From Actinomycetota bacterium (GTDB taxonomy: Bacteria > Actinomycetota > UBA4738 > HRBIN12), in the NCBI GenBank assembly GCA_035640355.1, contig DASQWI010000017.1, positions 62,001-126,000 of the forward strand: 64,000 bases of DNA, in the 5' to 3' direction. A model generated the notes under the pieces. It was not told the origin of the DNA. It was given only the letters and a program-made list of their open reading frames with translations, and did not search any database. Shown here piece by piece: positions 51,595 through 58,663 of the stretch. Position 1 is the stretch's first letter. Each line of letters begins with the position of its first letter. A program made the translations under genes and the position numbers.

Positions 51595-52502
51595 GCGCCG
51601 TTACGGACAGCGACCGTCGCGCGCGCGGCGACGCCAGCAGCCGTAACGGGCACAAAGGTCAACCCAATCTGCCGGGCTTCGAGCCTTCGCAGCTGGACTA
51701 CGAGTCCCGGGTCATCGCGCTCCGAGCCCTGGTCACCGGACAGAGCTCCGAATACGAGTTCTGGCACGAGGTCGATGGAAAGCGCTTCGACGGCCTGACG
51801 ATCGGGCTGGACGAGGAGGGGCGGCTATGGGGCGCCACGTGGGCGACTTGGCTCGAGGGCGCACTACAGGAACGCCGCCAGGAGGAACGGGCCGCTCGAG
51901 TCCGACAACGCGCGGAGGAGATGGAGGAGGCTCGTCGCCGGATCCATGCATTCCGCGAGGGAAGTGTCACGGATACGGCTCGCGCGGTCGCTGTGTCACT
52001 GGAAGCCGTCACGACGCTGGAGCGCGCGATCAAGTGGGACCAGCCGATCCCTCACAAGAGGGTCGACATGCCGAACGCGCTGCAATGGATTATGTGGCGG
52101 GCGAAGGACGGCGCCGGCCACGACGAGGAACCCTGTGGCTTCTGCGCCGGGCGGTCCCCGCGTTACTACCGCTCCATGTGCGACGAGCATTTGCTCGAGT
52201 GCTTCCGGAGGGAGGTCCGCGAGCGGATCTGGGAGTGCACAGCATGTGGCCGCGGCTACCTCAGTCGCCGTCGCTGGGAAGACCGCGTCGGGTACTGCTC
52301 GGACGAGTGCGAGGTCGTTACGAAAGTCGATGCCGCTCGCGCGCGGCGTACCGATAGCCGTAACGCGCTCGGGCTACGTTGCCAGGTCTGCGACGAGGTG
52401 ATCGACGCTGGCCGCTCCGACGCTCGCTACTGCTCGCCGGCCTGCCGGCAGAAGGCCTACCGATCGAGGAGAACGCGGCGTGATCCCGCGCGCACGCTGT
52501 GA
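51591..52502 (+). CDS. Multi-zinc-finger hypothetical protein
   Basis: A 303-residue protein. A helical, Arg/Glu-rich middle is followed by at least three cysteine clusters: CGFCAGRSPRYYRSMCDEH, CTACGRGYL...CSDEC and CQVCDEVIDAGRSDARYCSPACRQKAYRSRR. The last resembles the C-terminal zinc modules common in actinophage proteins. Nucleic-acid binding is likely; specific role unknown. GTG overlapping the previous stop. Confidence 0.65.
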   Translation: MSAVTDSDRRARGDASSRNGHKGQPNLPGFEPSQLDYESRVIALRALVTGQSSEYEFWHEVDGKRFDGLTIGLDEEGRLWGATWATWLEGALQERRQEERAARVRQRAEEMEEARRRIHAFREGSVTDTARAVAVSLEAVTTLERAIKWDQPIPHKRVDMPNALQWIMWRAKDGAGHDEEPCGFCAGRSPRYYRSMCDEHLLECFRREVRERIWECTACGRGYLSRRRWEDRVGYCSDECEVVTKVDAARARRTDSRNALGLRCQVCDEVIDAGRSDARYCSPACRQKAYRSRRTRRDPARTL

Positions 52503-52668
52503 GTTCTGCGGCGAGGGCCTCGCAGTGGGAGATGCCGTGATCTTCGGTCCGTCGCCCTCGGCCGAAGTGCTCACGTCCCTTGCCGAGCGGTTCATGGCGG
52601 GCGAGGAGGTTGAGCTCGTGTTCTTGCATCCGGAGTGCGACGCCCTTATCGATGGAGGCTCAGCGTGA
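52480..52668 (+). CDS. Small zinc-ribbon protein
   Basis: A 62-residue protein starting MIPRARCEFCGEGL and ending with HPECDALI, a CxxC...HxxxC metal site around a helical middle. The GTG start lies inside the preceding gene's end (22-base overlap). Role unknown. Confidence 0.5.
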   Translation: MIPRARCEFCGEGLAVGDAVIFGPSPSAEVLTSLAERFMAGEEVELVFLHPECDALIDGGSA

Positions 52669-52841
52669 GCGGCTCGGTCCTTGAGGCTCGGTGCCACAAG
52701 GTCGCCTTCGGGAGCGAGGCCGAGGCCATGCGGCGATTGATCGAGCTCGCGCTGAAAGCACCTCGCCGCGAGAACTTGCCGGTCCGCGCCTATCGCTGTC
52801 CAGGGTGTGAGGCCTGGCACCTCACGAGGCGAGCAACATGA
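52665..52841 (+). CDS. Small zinc-ribbon protein
   Basis: A 58-residue protein. CHKVAFGSEAEAMRRLIELAL followed by VRAYRCPGCEAWHLTRR is a pattern often found in small prophage proteins. It overlaps both neighbours by four bases. Role unknown. Confidence 0.55.
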   Translation: MSGSVLEARCHKVAFGSEAEAMRRLIELALKAPRRENLPVRAYRCPGCEAWHLTRRAT

Positions 52842-53173
52842 GCAGCGTCCTGCCGGTCCAGTGCGCTGAGCCACGATGTGCCCGTCGGGCGATCCCCGGT
52901 CGTGGACGATGCGAGTTGCACGGCGGGCGGGCCTGGCTGGGCACCCACCCCATGCCCCGAGGCTGGTCCCGACTCAGGGCCCAGGTACTCCTCGAGGAGC
53001 CTCGGTGTCGATCGTGCGGGGGACCGAGCACCGAGGTCGACCACGTCTTGGCCCGAGCCAACGGTGGGACGGACGATCGAGCCAACCTGGCCGCCCTCTG
53101 TTCGGCCTGCCACGCAGCGAAGACCGTCCGCGATCGAACCGACGCGCGTCGGCGGAAGCGAGCGGCGAGATGA
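52838..53173 (+). CDS. HNH endonuclease
   Basis: A 111-residue HNH nuclease: CRSCGGPSTEVDHVLARANGGTDDRANLAALCSACHAAK carries two CxxC metal knuckles and the DH...N...H active site. In HK97-type phages such a gene next to terminase is needed for packaging-site cleavage. A Cys/His N-terminal knot (CAEPRCARRAIPGRGRCELH) precedes it. Confidence 0.9.
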   Translation: MSSVLPVQCAEPRCARRAIPGRGRCELHGGRAWLGTHPMPRGWSRLRAQVLLEEPRCRSCGGPSTEVDHVLARANGGTDDRANLAALCSACHAAKTVRDRTDARRRKRAAR

Positions 53174-53183
53174 CCTCGCATTT

Positions 53184-53267
53184 TTTCCCGCGGCGTGTTC
53201 AAGAGCGGCAATCTTCGGCGGGAGGCGCCGCCGCGTTTCCCCGCCGCCGTTTTCAAACGCAGCAACC
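53184..53267 (+). repeat. Imperfect direct repeats upstream of the terminase genes
   Basis: Two about 31-base units (53184-53213 and 53236-53267) share TTTCCC, a GT-TTCAA block and a GC-GCAA block, separated by a GC-rich inverted segment. Their place between the HNH and terminase genes suggests a packaging (cos/pac) or promoter region. Function is inferred. Confidence 0.4.
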
Positions 53268-53307
53268 GCCCAGAACGGCCTAGAACGACCGGAGAGGAGC
53301 AGATGAC

Positions 53308-53580
53308 GTGAGCGATCGACCGAAGGTCCCACCGCCGAGCGATGAGGCCCTGAACGACGTGGCGGCCGCCGTCCAAAGGGCGTTGACGCGTCCAGGTGAC
53401 GAGCTCGACGGCATGTTCATGTTCGCCACGGCACTCGCGCCCGATGGCCAGCGGTACATGCAGGCCATGATGTGGCCGACCGAGCAGGCCGACGAGATCC
53501 GCGAGGCTCTGCGCCGGTTCCTCGACGGCCGCCCCGGCTGGGAAGGCGGCCCGTCGTGGGAGGAGCCCGATGCCGAATAG
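53308..53580 (+). CDS. Hypothetical protein upstream of TerS
   Basis: A 90-residue acidic protein: a helical start (EALNDVAAAVQRALTRPGDEL), a hydrophobic FMFATALAP segment, and WPTEQADEIREALRRFLDG with an acidic tail. No domain recognised. GTG start with GGAGAGGAG upstream; overlaps TerS. Confidence 0.55.
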   Translation: MSDRPKVPPPSDEALNDVAAAVQRALTRPGDELDGMFMFATALAPDGQRYMQAMMWPTEQADEIREALRRFLDGRPGWEGGPSWEEPDAE

Positions 53581-54040
53581 GCCCAAGCCCGTCGAACGCA
53601 AGCGCCGCGCGGGCAACCCCGGCAAGCGGGCGTTGCCGAAGCCCGTCGCGATCGTTCCTGCCGTCGACGGCATTCCTCGGGCGCCCGTGCCGCTCGATCG
53701 AGCGGGCCGCGATCTGTGGCGCACGATCTGGTCCGAGGCCTCGGAGTGGTTGGCGCCTTCGGACGTCCCGATGGTCGCGCTGCTCGCGCAGTTCGCCGAC
53801 GAGCGCGCCCGGTGGCTCGCCCTGGTCGACGAGGAGGGACTGACGCACACCACGGCCCACAAGACCATGCGCGTGCATCCCGGAGTGAGTGAGGTTCGCC
53901 GCCTCGAGGCGGCCATGATCACCGTGATGTCGCTGCTCGGTCTGTCGCCGTCGGACCGCGCCCGACTCGGACTCACCGAGGTGCGCAAGCTCTCCGGTCT
54001 GGCCGACCTGATGCAACGGAGGCAGCGTGACCTCGGGTAG
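53570..54040 (+). CDS. Phage terminase small subunit, P27 family
   Basis: A 156-residue TerS. The basic KRRAGNPGKRALPKP start, GRDLWRTIWSEASEWLAPSDVPMVALLAQFADE middle and SPSDRARLGL end match the P27 family that recognises the packaging site. It overlaps TerL by 14 bases. Confidence 0.88.
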   Translation: MPNRPKPVERKRRAGNPGKRALPKPVAIVPAVDGIPRAPVPLDRAGRDLWRTIWSEASEWLAPSDVPMVALLAQFADERARWLALVDEEGLTHTTAHKTMRVHPGVSEVRRLEAAMITVMSLLGLSPSDRARLGLTEVRKLSGLADLMQRRQRDLG

Positions 54041-55490
54041 GAACGCAACCTCTGAGGGTGCGTTCGTCATCGAGTTCATCGAGCGCCACTGCTGCTTGAC
54101 CAAGGGCACACGCGCGGGCGAGCGCGTGCATCTCTTGCAGTGGCAGAAGGACCTGATCACCGACCTGTTCGCGCTCGATGTGTCGCGGCGCCGTTACAGA
54201 CGCGCCTATGTGCAGATGGCGAGGAAGAACGGCAAGACGTTCCTGATGGCCTGTGTCGCCCTGTACGAGGCCGTGGTGGGGGAAATGGGGGGCGAGGTCT
54301 ATTTCGTCGCTGGCGACCGGATGCAGGCGTCGCGTGCCTTCGGTGAGATCCGCAAGATCGCCGAGGCCGACGACGAGCTCCGCGGTCTGTTCACGTTCTA
54401 CAAACACGCGGCCGAGATCCCGTCGTCGGGCACGGTCCTTCGAGTGCTATCCGCAGACGCCGGGTTGCAGCTCGGACTCGAGCCATCGTTCACCGTGTTC
54501 GACGAGGTCGCGGTGCAACCGAACGATCGGTTGTGGAACGCGATGTCGCTCGGTTCCGGATCGCGCGAACACCCGATGCTCGTCGGCATCTCAACACCGG
54601 GATGGGAGCGCGACTCGCTCGCATACAAGCTGTACATGCACGGCAAGAAGATCGACGCCGGCGAGATCGAGGACCCGACGTTCTACTTCAAGGCCTATGA
54701 GCCGTCCGACGTCGACGCCGATCACACCGACCCGAAGGTGTGGGCCGAGGCCAACCCGTCGCTCGGCGCGTTCCTTCACGCGGAAGACTTCGCCGCTGCC
54801 CTTGCGTCCACCGACGAGAACGAGTTCCGGCGGTTCCGGCTGGGCCAGTGGACCGCGACGCATTCGGTCGCGTTCACGTCCGGAGTGTGGGACGCCGCGA
54901 AAGATCGCTCGCGAGCGACCATTCCCGAGGGCACGGACGTCGTGGTTGCGTTCGTCGCCGCGCGCAAACGTGACGCCGTCGCCATCGTCGGCTGCACCGT
55001 GGACGACCCGCACATCTTCCCCATCAAGATCTGGGAAGACTCCAACCGGGTCGATCCGAACGACGTCGCCGAGGAGCTCCGCGATGTGTGGCGTCGGTAC
55101 GACGTGCGCGACCTCGTGTGCTCTCAACGGGACTGGTCCTGGGTCCTGCTCTCACTCGCCGAGGAGGGTCTGCCGGTCGCGGCCGTCCCGCGTTCTCCTC
55201 AACGGCTGGCCTCGGAGTGGCAGGTGTTCTTCGACGCCGTCACCGAGAAGCGCGTGACGCACGACGGCGACCCTGTGCTCGCGCGCCACGTCGGGAACCT
55301 CTCGCTCATCTCGGGACCCTCGGGCCCGCGGCCGGACCTGGACGTCGCCGAGGGCCAGCCGGTGGCGGCCGCGCTCGCCGCGATCATCGCGTTCGACACG
55401 GTCGCGCGCTTCGAACCCGCTGCCGACCTCCGAGTCATCCTGCCGTCATGGGTCGAGTCGGGGAGCACGCCGCCGGAGGTGGTCGGATAG
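54027..55490 (+). CDS. Phage terminase large subunit
   Basis: A 487-residue packaging motor. The ATPase half has a Walker A-like MARKNGKTF (about 64-72) and Walker B VFDEV. The nuclease half follows from about 300. The usual first RNase H-like aspartate (GFDGS-type) is AFVAARKRD here, and the second acidic position reads CSQRDW, so nuclease activity may be lost. With TerS and the HNH it forms a packaging set, but no portal or capsid gene is present. Confidence 0.85.
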   Translation: MTSGRNATSEGAFVIEFIERHCCLTKGTRAGERVHLLQWQKDLITDLFALDVSRRRYRRAYVQMARKNGKTFLMACVALYEAVVGEMGGEVYFVAGDRMQASRAFGEIRKIAEADDELRGLFTFYKHAAEIPSSGTVLRVLSADAGLQLGLEPSFTVFDEVAVQPNDRLWNAMSLGSGSREHPMLVGISTPGWERDSLAYKLYMHGKKIDAGEIEDPTFYFKAYEPSDVDADHTDPKVWAEANPSLGAFLHAEDFAAALASTDENEFRRFRLGQWTATHSVAFTSGVWDAAKDRSRATIPEGTDVVVAFVAARKRDAVAIVGCTVDDPHIFPIKIWEDSNRVDPNDVAEELRDVWRRYDVRDLVCSQRDWSWVLLSLAEEGLPVAAVPRSPQRLASEWQVFFDAVTEKRVTHDGDPVLARHVGNLSLISGPSGPRPDLDVAEGQPVAAALAAIIAFDTVARFEPAADLRVILPSWVESGSTPPEVVG

Positions 55491-55546
55491 CAGGAACGCA
55501 TCGTCATGCAGCCGTCCTACAGTCGCGAAACGAGAGGAGAAATGAC

Positions 55547-55918
55547 ATGTTCGGTCTGAAGAAGAAGGGTCCCGACACGGTGTTCATCCACACCGACGAC
55601 TGCAAGATCTGGAAGGCCGATCCAAACGTCGAGATCCCCTGGTCCTATGTCGGTGACGGGCTCTGGAAGGCAGAGTGCGTGTGCACGCACGAGTTCTGGC
55701 GTGAGCCCATCACCGACAAACGTCCTCGGCAGGATCCGCTCGATCCGAAGACGTCGCGTCACATGCCGGAGTGCGAGTTCGCCGGCGAGACCGAGCCCTC
55801 CGTCCTCCGGCTCGTCCTGAGGGTCCAGGAGGGCGCGGGTGGAACCTATTGGTTGGTGCAGTGCGCCGTCTGCGACGCCGGCTGGCAAGTCGCGCACTAC
55901 GCCAGGGAGACCGGGTGA
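55547..55918 (+). CDS. Hypothetical Cys/His/Trp-rich protein
   Basis: A 123-residue protein: DCKIWKADPNVEIPWSYVGDGLWKAECVCTHEFW, HMPECEF and VQCAVCDAGWQVAHY. Several Cys/His pairs suggest metal binding. Similar small proteins lie after terminase in some actinophages; role unknown. ATG 55547 follows GAGAGGAG. It converges on the excisionase-like gene. Confidence 0.6.
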   Translation: MFGLKKKGPDTVFIHTDDCKIWKADPNVEIPWSYVGDGLWKAECVCTHEFWREPITDKRPRQDPLDPKTSRHMPECEFAGETEPSVLRLVLRVQEGAGGTYWLVQCAVCDAGWQVAHYARETG

Positions 55919-55929
55919 GGACGCATCCG

Positions 55930-56124
55930 TTACCGCCAGGGCTTGGCCTGCCGCCATGTCCTCGCCCACGTCGTGACCTCTCGTCTATTCCATACGCGCC
56001 CTCGAACGTCCTCGGCGACTGGAGCGGGAAAGCCCGGCTCGCCCACGAGCTGATGTGCTCGCTGCTTGGTGACGCCGAGAAGCTCGGCGACGTCGACGAG
56101 GCGGATAGTTGCGGCCTGGGTCAT
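55930..56124 (-). CDS. AlpA/Xis-like HTH protein (candidate directionality factor)
   Basis: A 64-residue MerR/AlpA-type winged helix: IRLVDVAELLGVTKQRAHQLVGEPGFPAPVAEDVRGRVWNRREV. Such proteins are excisionases or AlpA-like activators. It could steer the serine integrase toward excision. A TAACGT hexamer ends eight bases before the ATG, suggesting a leaderless mRNA. Divergent from the DprA-like gene, sharing a 146-base control region. Confidence 0.75.
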   Translation of the reverse strand: MTQAATIRLVDVAELLGVTKQRAHQLVGEPGFPAPVAEDVRGRVWNRREVTTWARTWRQAKPWR

Positions 56125-56132
56125 GCAGTTTG

Positions 56133-56138
56133 ACGTTA
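56133..56138 (-). promoter_or_regulatory. -10-like box of the Xis-like gene
   Basis: TAACGT on the minus strand lies eight bases ahead of the ATG at 56124. The divergent region (56125-56270) also has two copies of TACGTTCG (56141-56148 and 56244-56251), possible operators. Confidence 0.35.
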
Positions 56139-56270
56139 TCTACGTTCGCGTTGACCCGTGCATTTGGCGGTGTGGCCACGCTCCCGAGCAGCTGCGAGTC
56201 TCGTGTCGATGGGTACGTGTATCGTCCCAAACCCATGCGAACATACGTTCGATTGAGAAGGAGGCGGACC

Positions 56271-57206
56271 GTGAGTGTGCGTGAGGAGCAGCGCGACCTC
56301 CTCGCCCTATGCGCAATCCCTAATGTGAACTGGAGCCTGCTGGCCCGGGAGGCGCAACGACCGGGTGGCCTCGCACGGCTCTGGCGCGCCGAGGTCACCG
56401 AGAAGACAGATCAGGCGCGGACAGCATCCGAGCTCCTCGCGGTGGCGCTCGCGAACCCTAGGAATCTGACCAGGCGCGTCGATGACGAGGTCCGCCAGCT
56501 CCCCGGGGGCGTGCGTCTGTGCACCGTGCTCGACGACGAATATCCCTCGAATCTCCGCCTGATCGCGAACCTCCCGCCATTCCTGTTCTACCTGGGTGAG
56601 CTCCGCGGATCCGATGCCTTTTCGGTTGCCGTCGTGGGAACACGTACACCGTCCGCTCTTGGCGTGCAGGAGGCGGATCGTCTTTCGAGGGAGCTCGCGG
56701 GACGCGACGTCACTGTCCTGTCCGGTCTCGCGCTCGGCATCGATACTGCCGCTCACCGCGGAACTCTTGCCGCCCGCGGACGAACGATCGCTGTAGTCGG
56801 GACAGGAATCCGGACGTGCTATCCGAAGGAGAACGCCGGGCTCGCGAGCGATATCGTTTCCTCAGGTGGTGCGGTCGTCTCGCAGTTCTGGCCGTCGGCA
56901 CCCCCGACGAAGTCCTCATTCCCCATGCGCAATGTCGTCTCGTCTGGCATGAGTCAGGGGACAGTCGTGATCGAGGCGACCGGGATGTCAGGTGCGCGGA
57001 ACCAGGCACGGCGAGCCCTTGAGCAGGGCAAGAAGGCGTTCCTGCTGCGCGATCGGGTCACGTCGCAGCAGTGGGCTAGGCGCTACCTCGAGCGCGGTGC
57101 GATCGAGGTCAGCACCGTCGACGAGATTCTCCCCTTGCTTCGTGCGCCAGAGGTCATCGAGCACTTATCGGACAGGCGCAGGCAGCTCGCACTCGAGCTC
57201 GCGTAG
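56271..57206 (+). CDS. DprA-like SLOG-domain protein (cargo module gene 1)
   Basis: A 311-residue protein. The helical N-terminal part (about 1-110) is not conserved with DprA. The SLOG/Rossmann part has AVVGTRTPSALG, LSGLALGIDTAAHRGTL, GTGIRTCYPKENA, SSFPMRNVVSSGM and VVIEATGMSGA. It lacks the winged-helix C-terminus of DprA. It has a TTA leucine codon (57165), uncommon here. The start GTG 56271 has AAGGAGG six bases upstream. It is followed by the PRTase, and as a SLOG protein may bind a nucleotide signal or act as an antitoxin. Confidence 0.85.
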   Translation: MSVREEQRDLLALCAIPNVNWSLLAREAQRPGGLARLWRAEVTEKTDQARTASELLAVALANPRNLTRRVDDEVRQLPGGVRLCTVLDDEYPSNLRLIANLPPFLFYLGELRGSDAFSVAVVGTRTPSALGVQEADRLSRELAGRDVTVLSGLALGIDTAAHRGTLAARGRTIAVVGTGIRTCYPKENAGLASDIVSSGGAVVSQFWPSAPPTKSSFPMRNVVSSGMSQGTVVIEATGMSGARNQARRALEQGKKAFLLRDRVTSQQWARRYLERGAIEVSTVDEILPLLRAPEVIEHLSDRRRQLALELA

Positions 57207-57228
57207 GGGACGTACCCAACCCGCGTCG

Positions 57229-57987
57229 ATGCTCGATATACAGCGTCTCGATCCTCCACCGGCAGGGTTCGGCAAATGCTCCGGCTGCCCCTATCTAGAT
57301 CACGGTGCTGCGGCGATCTGCTTCGCCTGTGCGTCCAGTCGTCTGGAGCCCCTCGCCGAGCTGCGGTGTGATGTCTGCGATCTTGAGCTCGGGGAGACGG
57401 GGTTATGTCAGAACCCGGTGTGCAACTTCTCGGACCGCGGTTTCCGGTACGTGTACGCGATCTCGATGATGACGGGTCCTCTTCGCAAGGCGATCCTTCG
57501 CTACAAGTACGAAGACGTTCGCCGGTGGGCCGATATCTTCGGCCGCGTTCTCGCCGGCTATCTCGATGAGAACGAGGCGGCATTCAAGCGGTTCGACATC
57601 ATCGCCCCGAGCCCTACCTATGTCGGTTCGGGCGGGCGCGAGTGGGACCACACCGAAGCAATCGTTCAGGTAGCCGCCGATGAGAGCGAGACCGACTGGC
57701 CGTTCCAGCTCGAACGCCCGTACGTCATAGAGCAAGTGCGCCCGACGCCGAGGTTTGTGGAGCAGAAGAGATGGCAGGACCGCCGGCACCTAGCCGAGGG
57801 AGAGTTCCGTCGCTCACTCCTGGTGCCCGACCAAGACCGGGTGTCTGGGCAGTCGATACTCCTAATCGACGACGTCTTCACTGACGGCCTTCGGACACGG
57901 GAAGTCGCGCTCGCTCTCCAGAGCCAGGGAGCGACCGAGGTCTCGCAGGTCGTTCTCGCACGGCAGCCGTACCGACCGAAGTCATAG
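57229..57987 (+). CDS. Zinc-ribbon phosphoribosyltransferase (cargo module gene 2)
   Basis: A 252-residue protein of ComF-like layout. The N-terminal zinc ribbons are KCSGCPYLDHGAAAICFACA and LRCDVCDLELGETGLCQNPVC. The PRTase domain follows, with LLIDDVFTDGLRTRE as the PRPP loop (about 218-232). TTA (57403) and ATA codons and lower G+C set it apart from host genes. Its 3' end is 20 bases from attR. With the DprA-like gene it may form a toxin-antitoxin or defence pair in which the PRTase modifies a nucleotide or nucleic acid. Confidence 0.85.
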   Translation: MLDIQRLDPPPAGFGKCSGCPYLDHGAAAICFACASSRLEPLAELRCDVCDLELGETGLCQNPVCNFSDRGFRYVYAISMMTGPLRKAILRYKYEDVRRWADIFGRVLAGYLDENEAAFKRFDIIAPSPTYVGSGGREWDHTEAIVQVAADESETDWPFQLERPYVIEQVRPTPRFVEQKRWQDRRHLAEGEFRRSLLVPDQDRVSGQSILLIDDVFTDGLRTREVALALQSQGATEVSQVVLARQPYRPKS

Positions 57988-57994
57988 CGGGCGA

Positions 57995-58018
57995 CATAAG
58001 CGAACACTCGCGCACAAC
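57995..58018 (+). other. attR
   Basis: Left attP half-arm CATA (57995-57998), AGCG, AACACT (58003-58008) and CGCGCA, the last ending at 58014. CTCGCGCA is at 58007-58014. From 58015 the sequence continues in frame as comM (caac, then GGCGTG). Confidence 0.8.
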
Positions 58019-58663
58019 GGCGTGCTGTTCCTCGACGAGCTCACTGAGTTCCGCCGTGACGCGCTCGAGGGACTTCGGCAGCCGCTCGAGGACGGACGGG
58101 TCGTCGTGACGCGTGTGATCGGTTCCGTGGAGTTCCCGGCTCGGTTCACGCTCGTCGCGGCGGCGAACCCCTGCCCGTGCGGCTACGACGGTGATGTCTC
58201 GCGCCGGTGCACGTGCCGCACAGACCGCGTCGAGATCTATCGGTCCAAGCTGTCGGGACCGTTGCTCGATCGGGTCGACATCCGACTGACGATCCCCAGG
58301 CTCACCAAACAGGAGCTGCTCGGGCAGTCGGCCGGCGAGCCCTCGGCGGCCGTCCGCGGACGCGTCGAGGAGGCGCGCGATCGCCAGCGCGTGCGCTACG
58401 CGACGCTCGGTTTCCACTGCAACGCGCAGCTGCCGGGTCCGGTCGCGCGGCGACACATGAGAGTGGCTCCGGCGGCCGAAGAGCTCCTGGCCAACGCGGT
58501 CGAGACGCATTCGCTGAGCGGACGCGGCTTCGATCGCGCGCTGAAGGTCGCGCGGACGATCGCGGATCTCGCCGGGGCAGAACGCGTGAATGCCGACCAC
58601 GTCGTCGAGGCGCTCGCGTACCGAACGGCGATCTCCGCCGAAGGCCTGGTCCGTGCGGGCTGA
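58015..58663 (+). pseudogene. comM: comM, 3' part
   Basis: Continues ComM from Walker B: GVLFLDELTEFRRDALEGLRQPLEDG, AANPCPCGYDGD, CTCRTDRVEIYRSKLSGPLLDRVDIR and LSGRGFDRALKVARTIADLAGAE. When joined to 46674-47560 at the core dinucleotide it gives a 511-residue protein, the normal size. On its own it has only an internal GTG (58022) start, so is unlikely to be made. It overlaps the dprA start by 11 bases. Confidence 0.92.

Larger units (their letters stand above)
47561..58014 (+). mobile_element. 10.45-kb serine-integrase element inserted in comM
   Basis: Bounded by attL (CTCGCGCA at 47553-47560) and attR (58007-58014). It carries 17 genes: integrase, HTH regulator, DUF3631-type ATPase, zinc-ribbon proteins, HNH nuclease, TerS and TerL, an excisionase-like HTH, and a DprA-like/PRTase cargo pair. 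There is no portal, capsid, protease or tail gene, so it is not a complete prophage. The cargo end is visibly richer in A+T codons. Excision would restore comM exactly. Confidence 0.92.
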
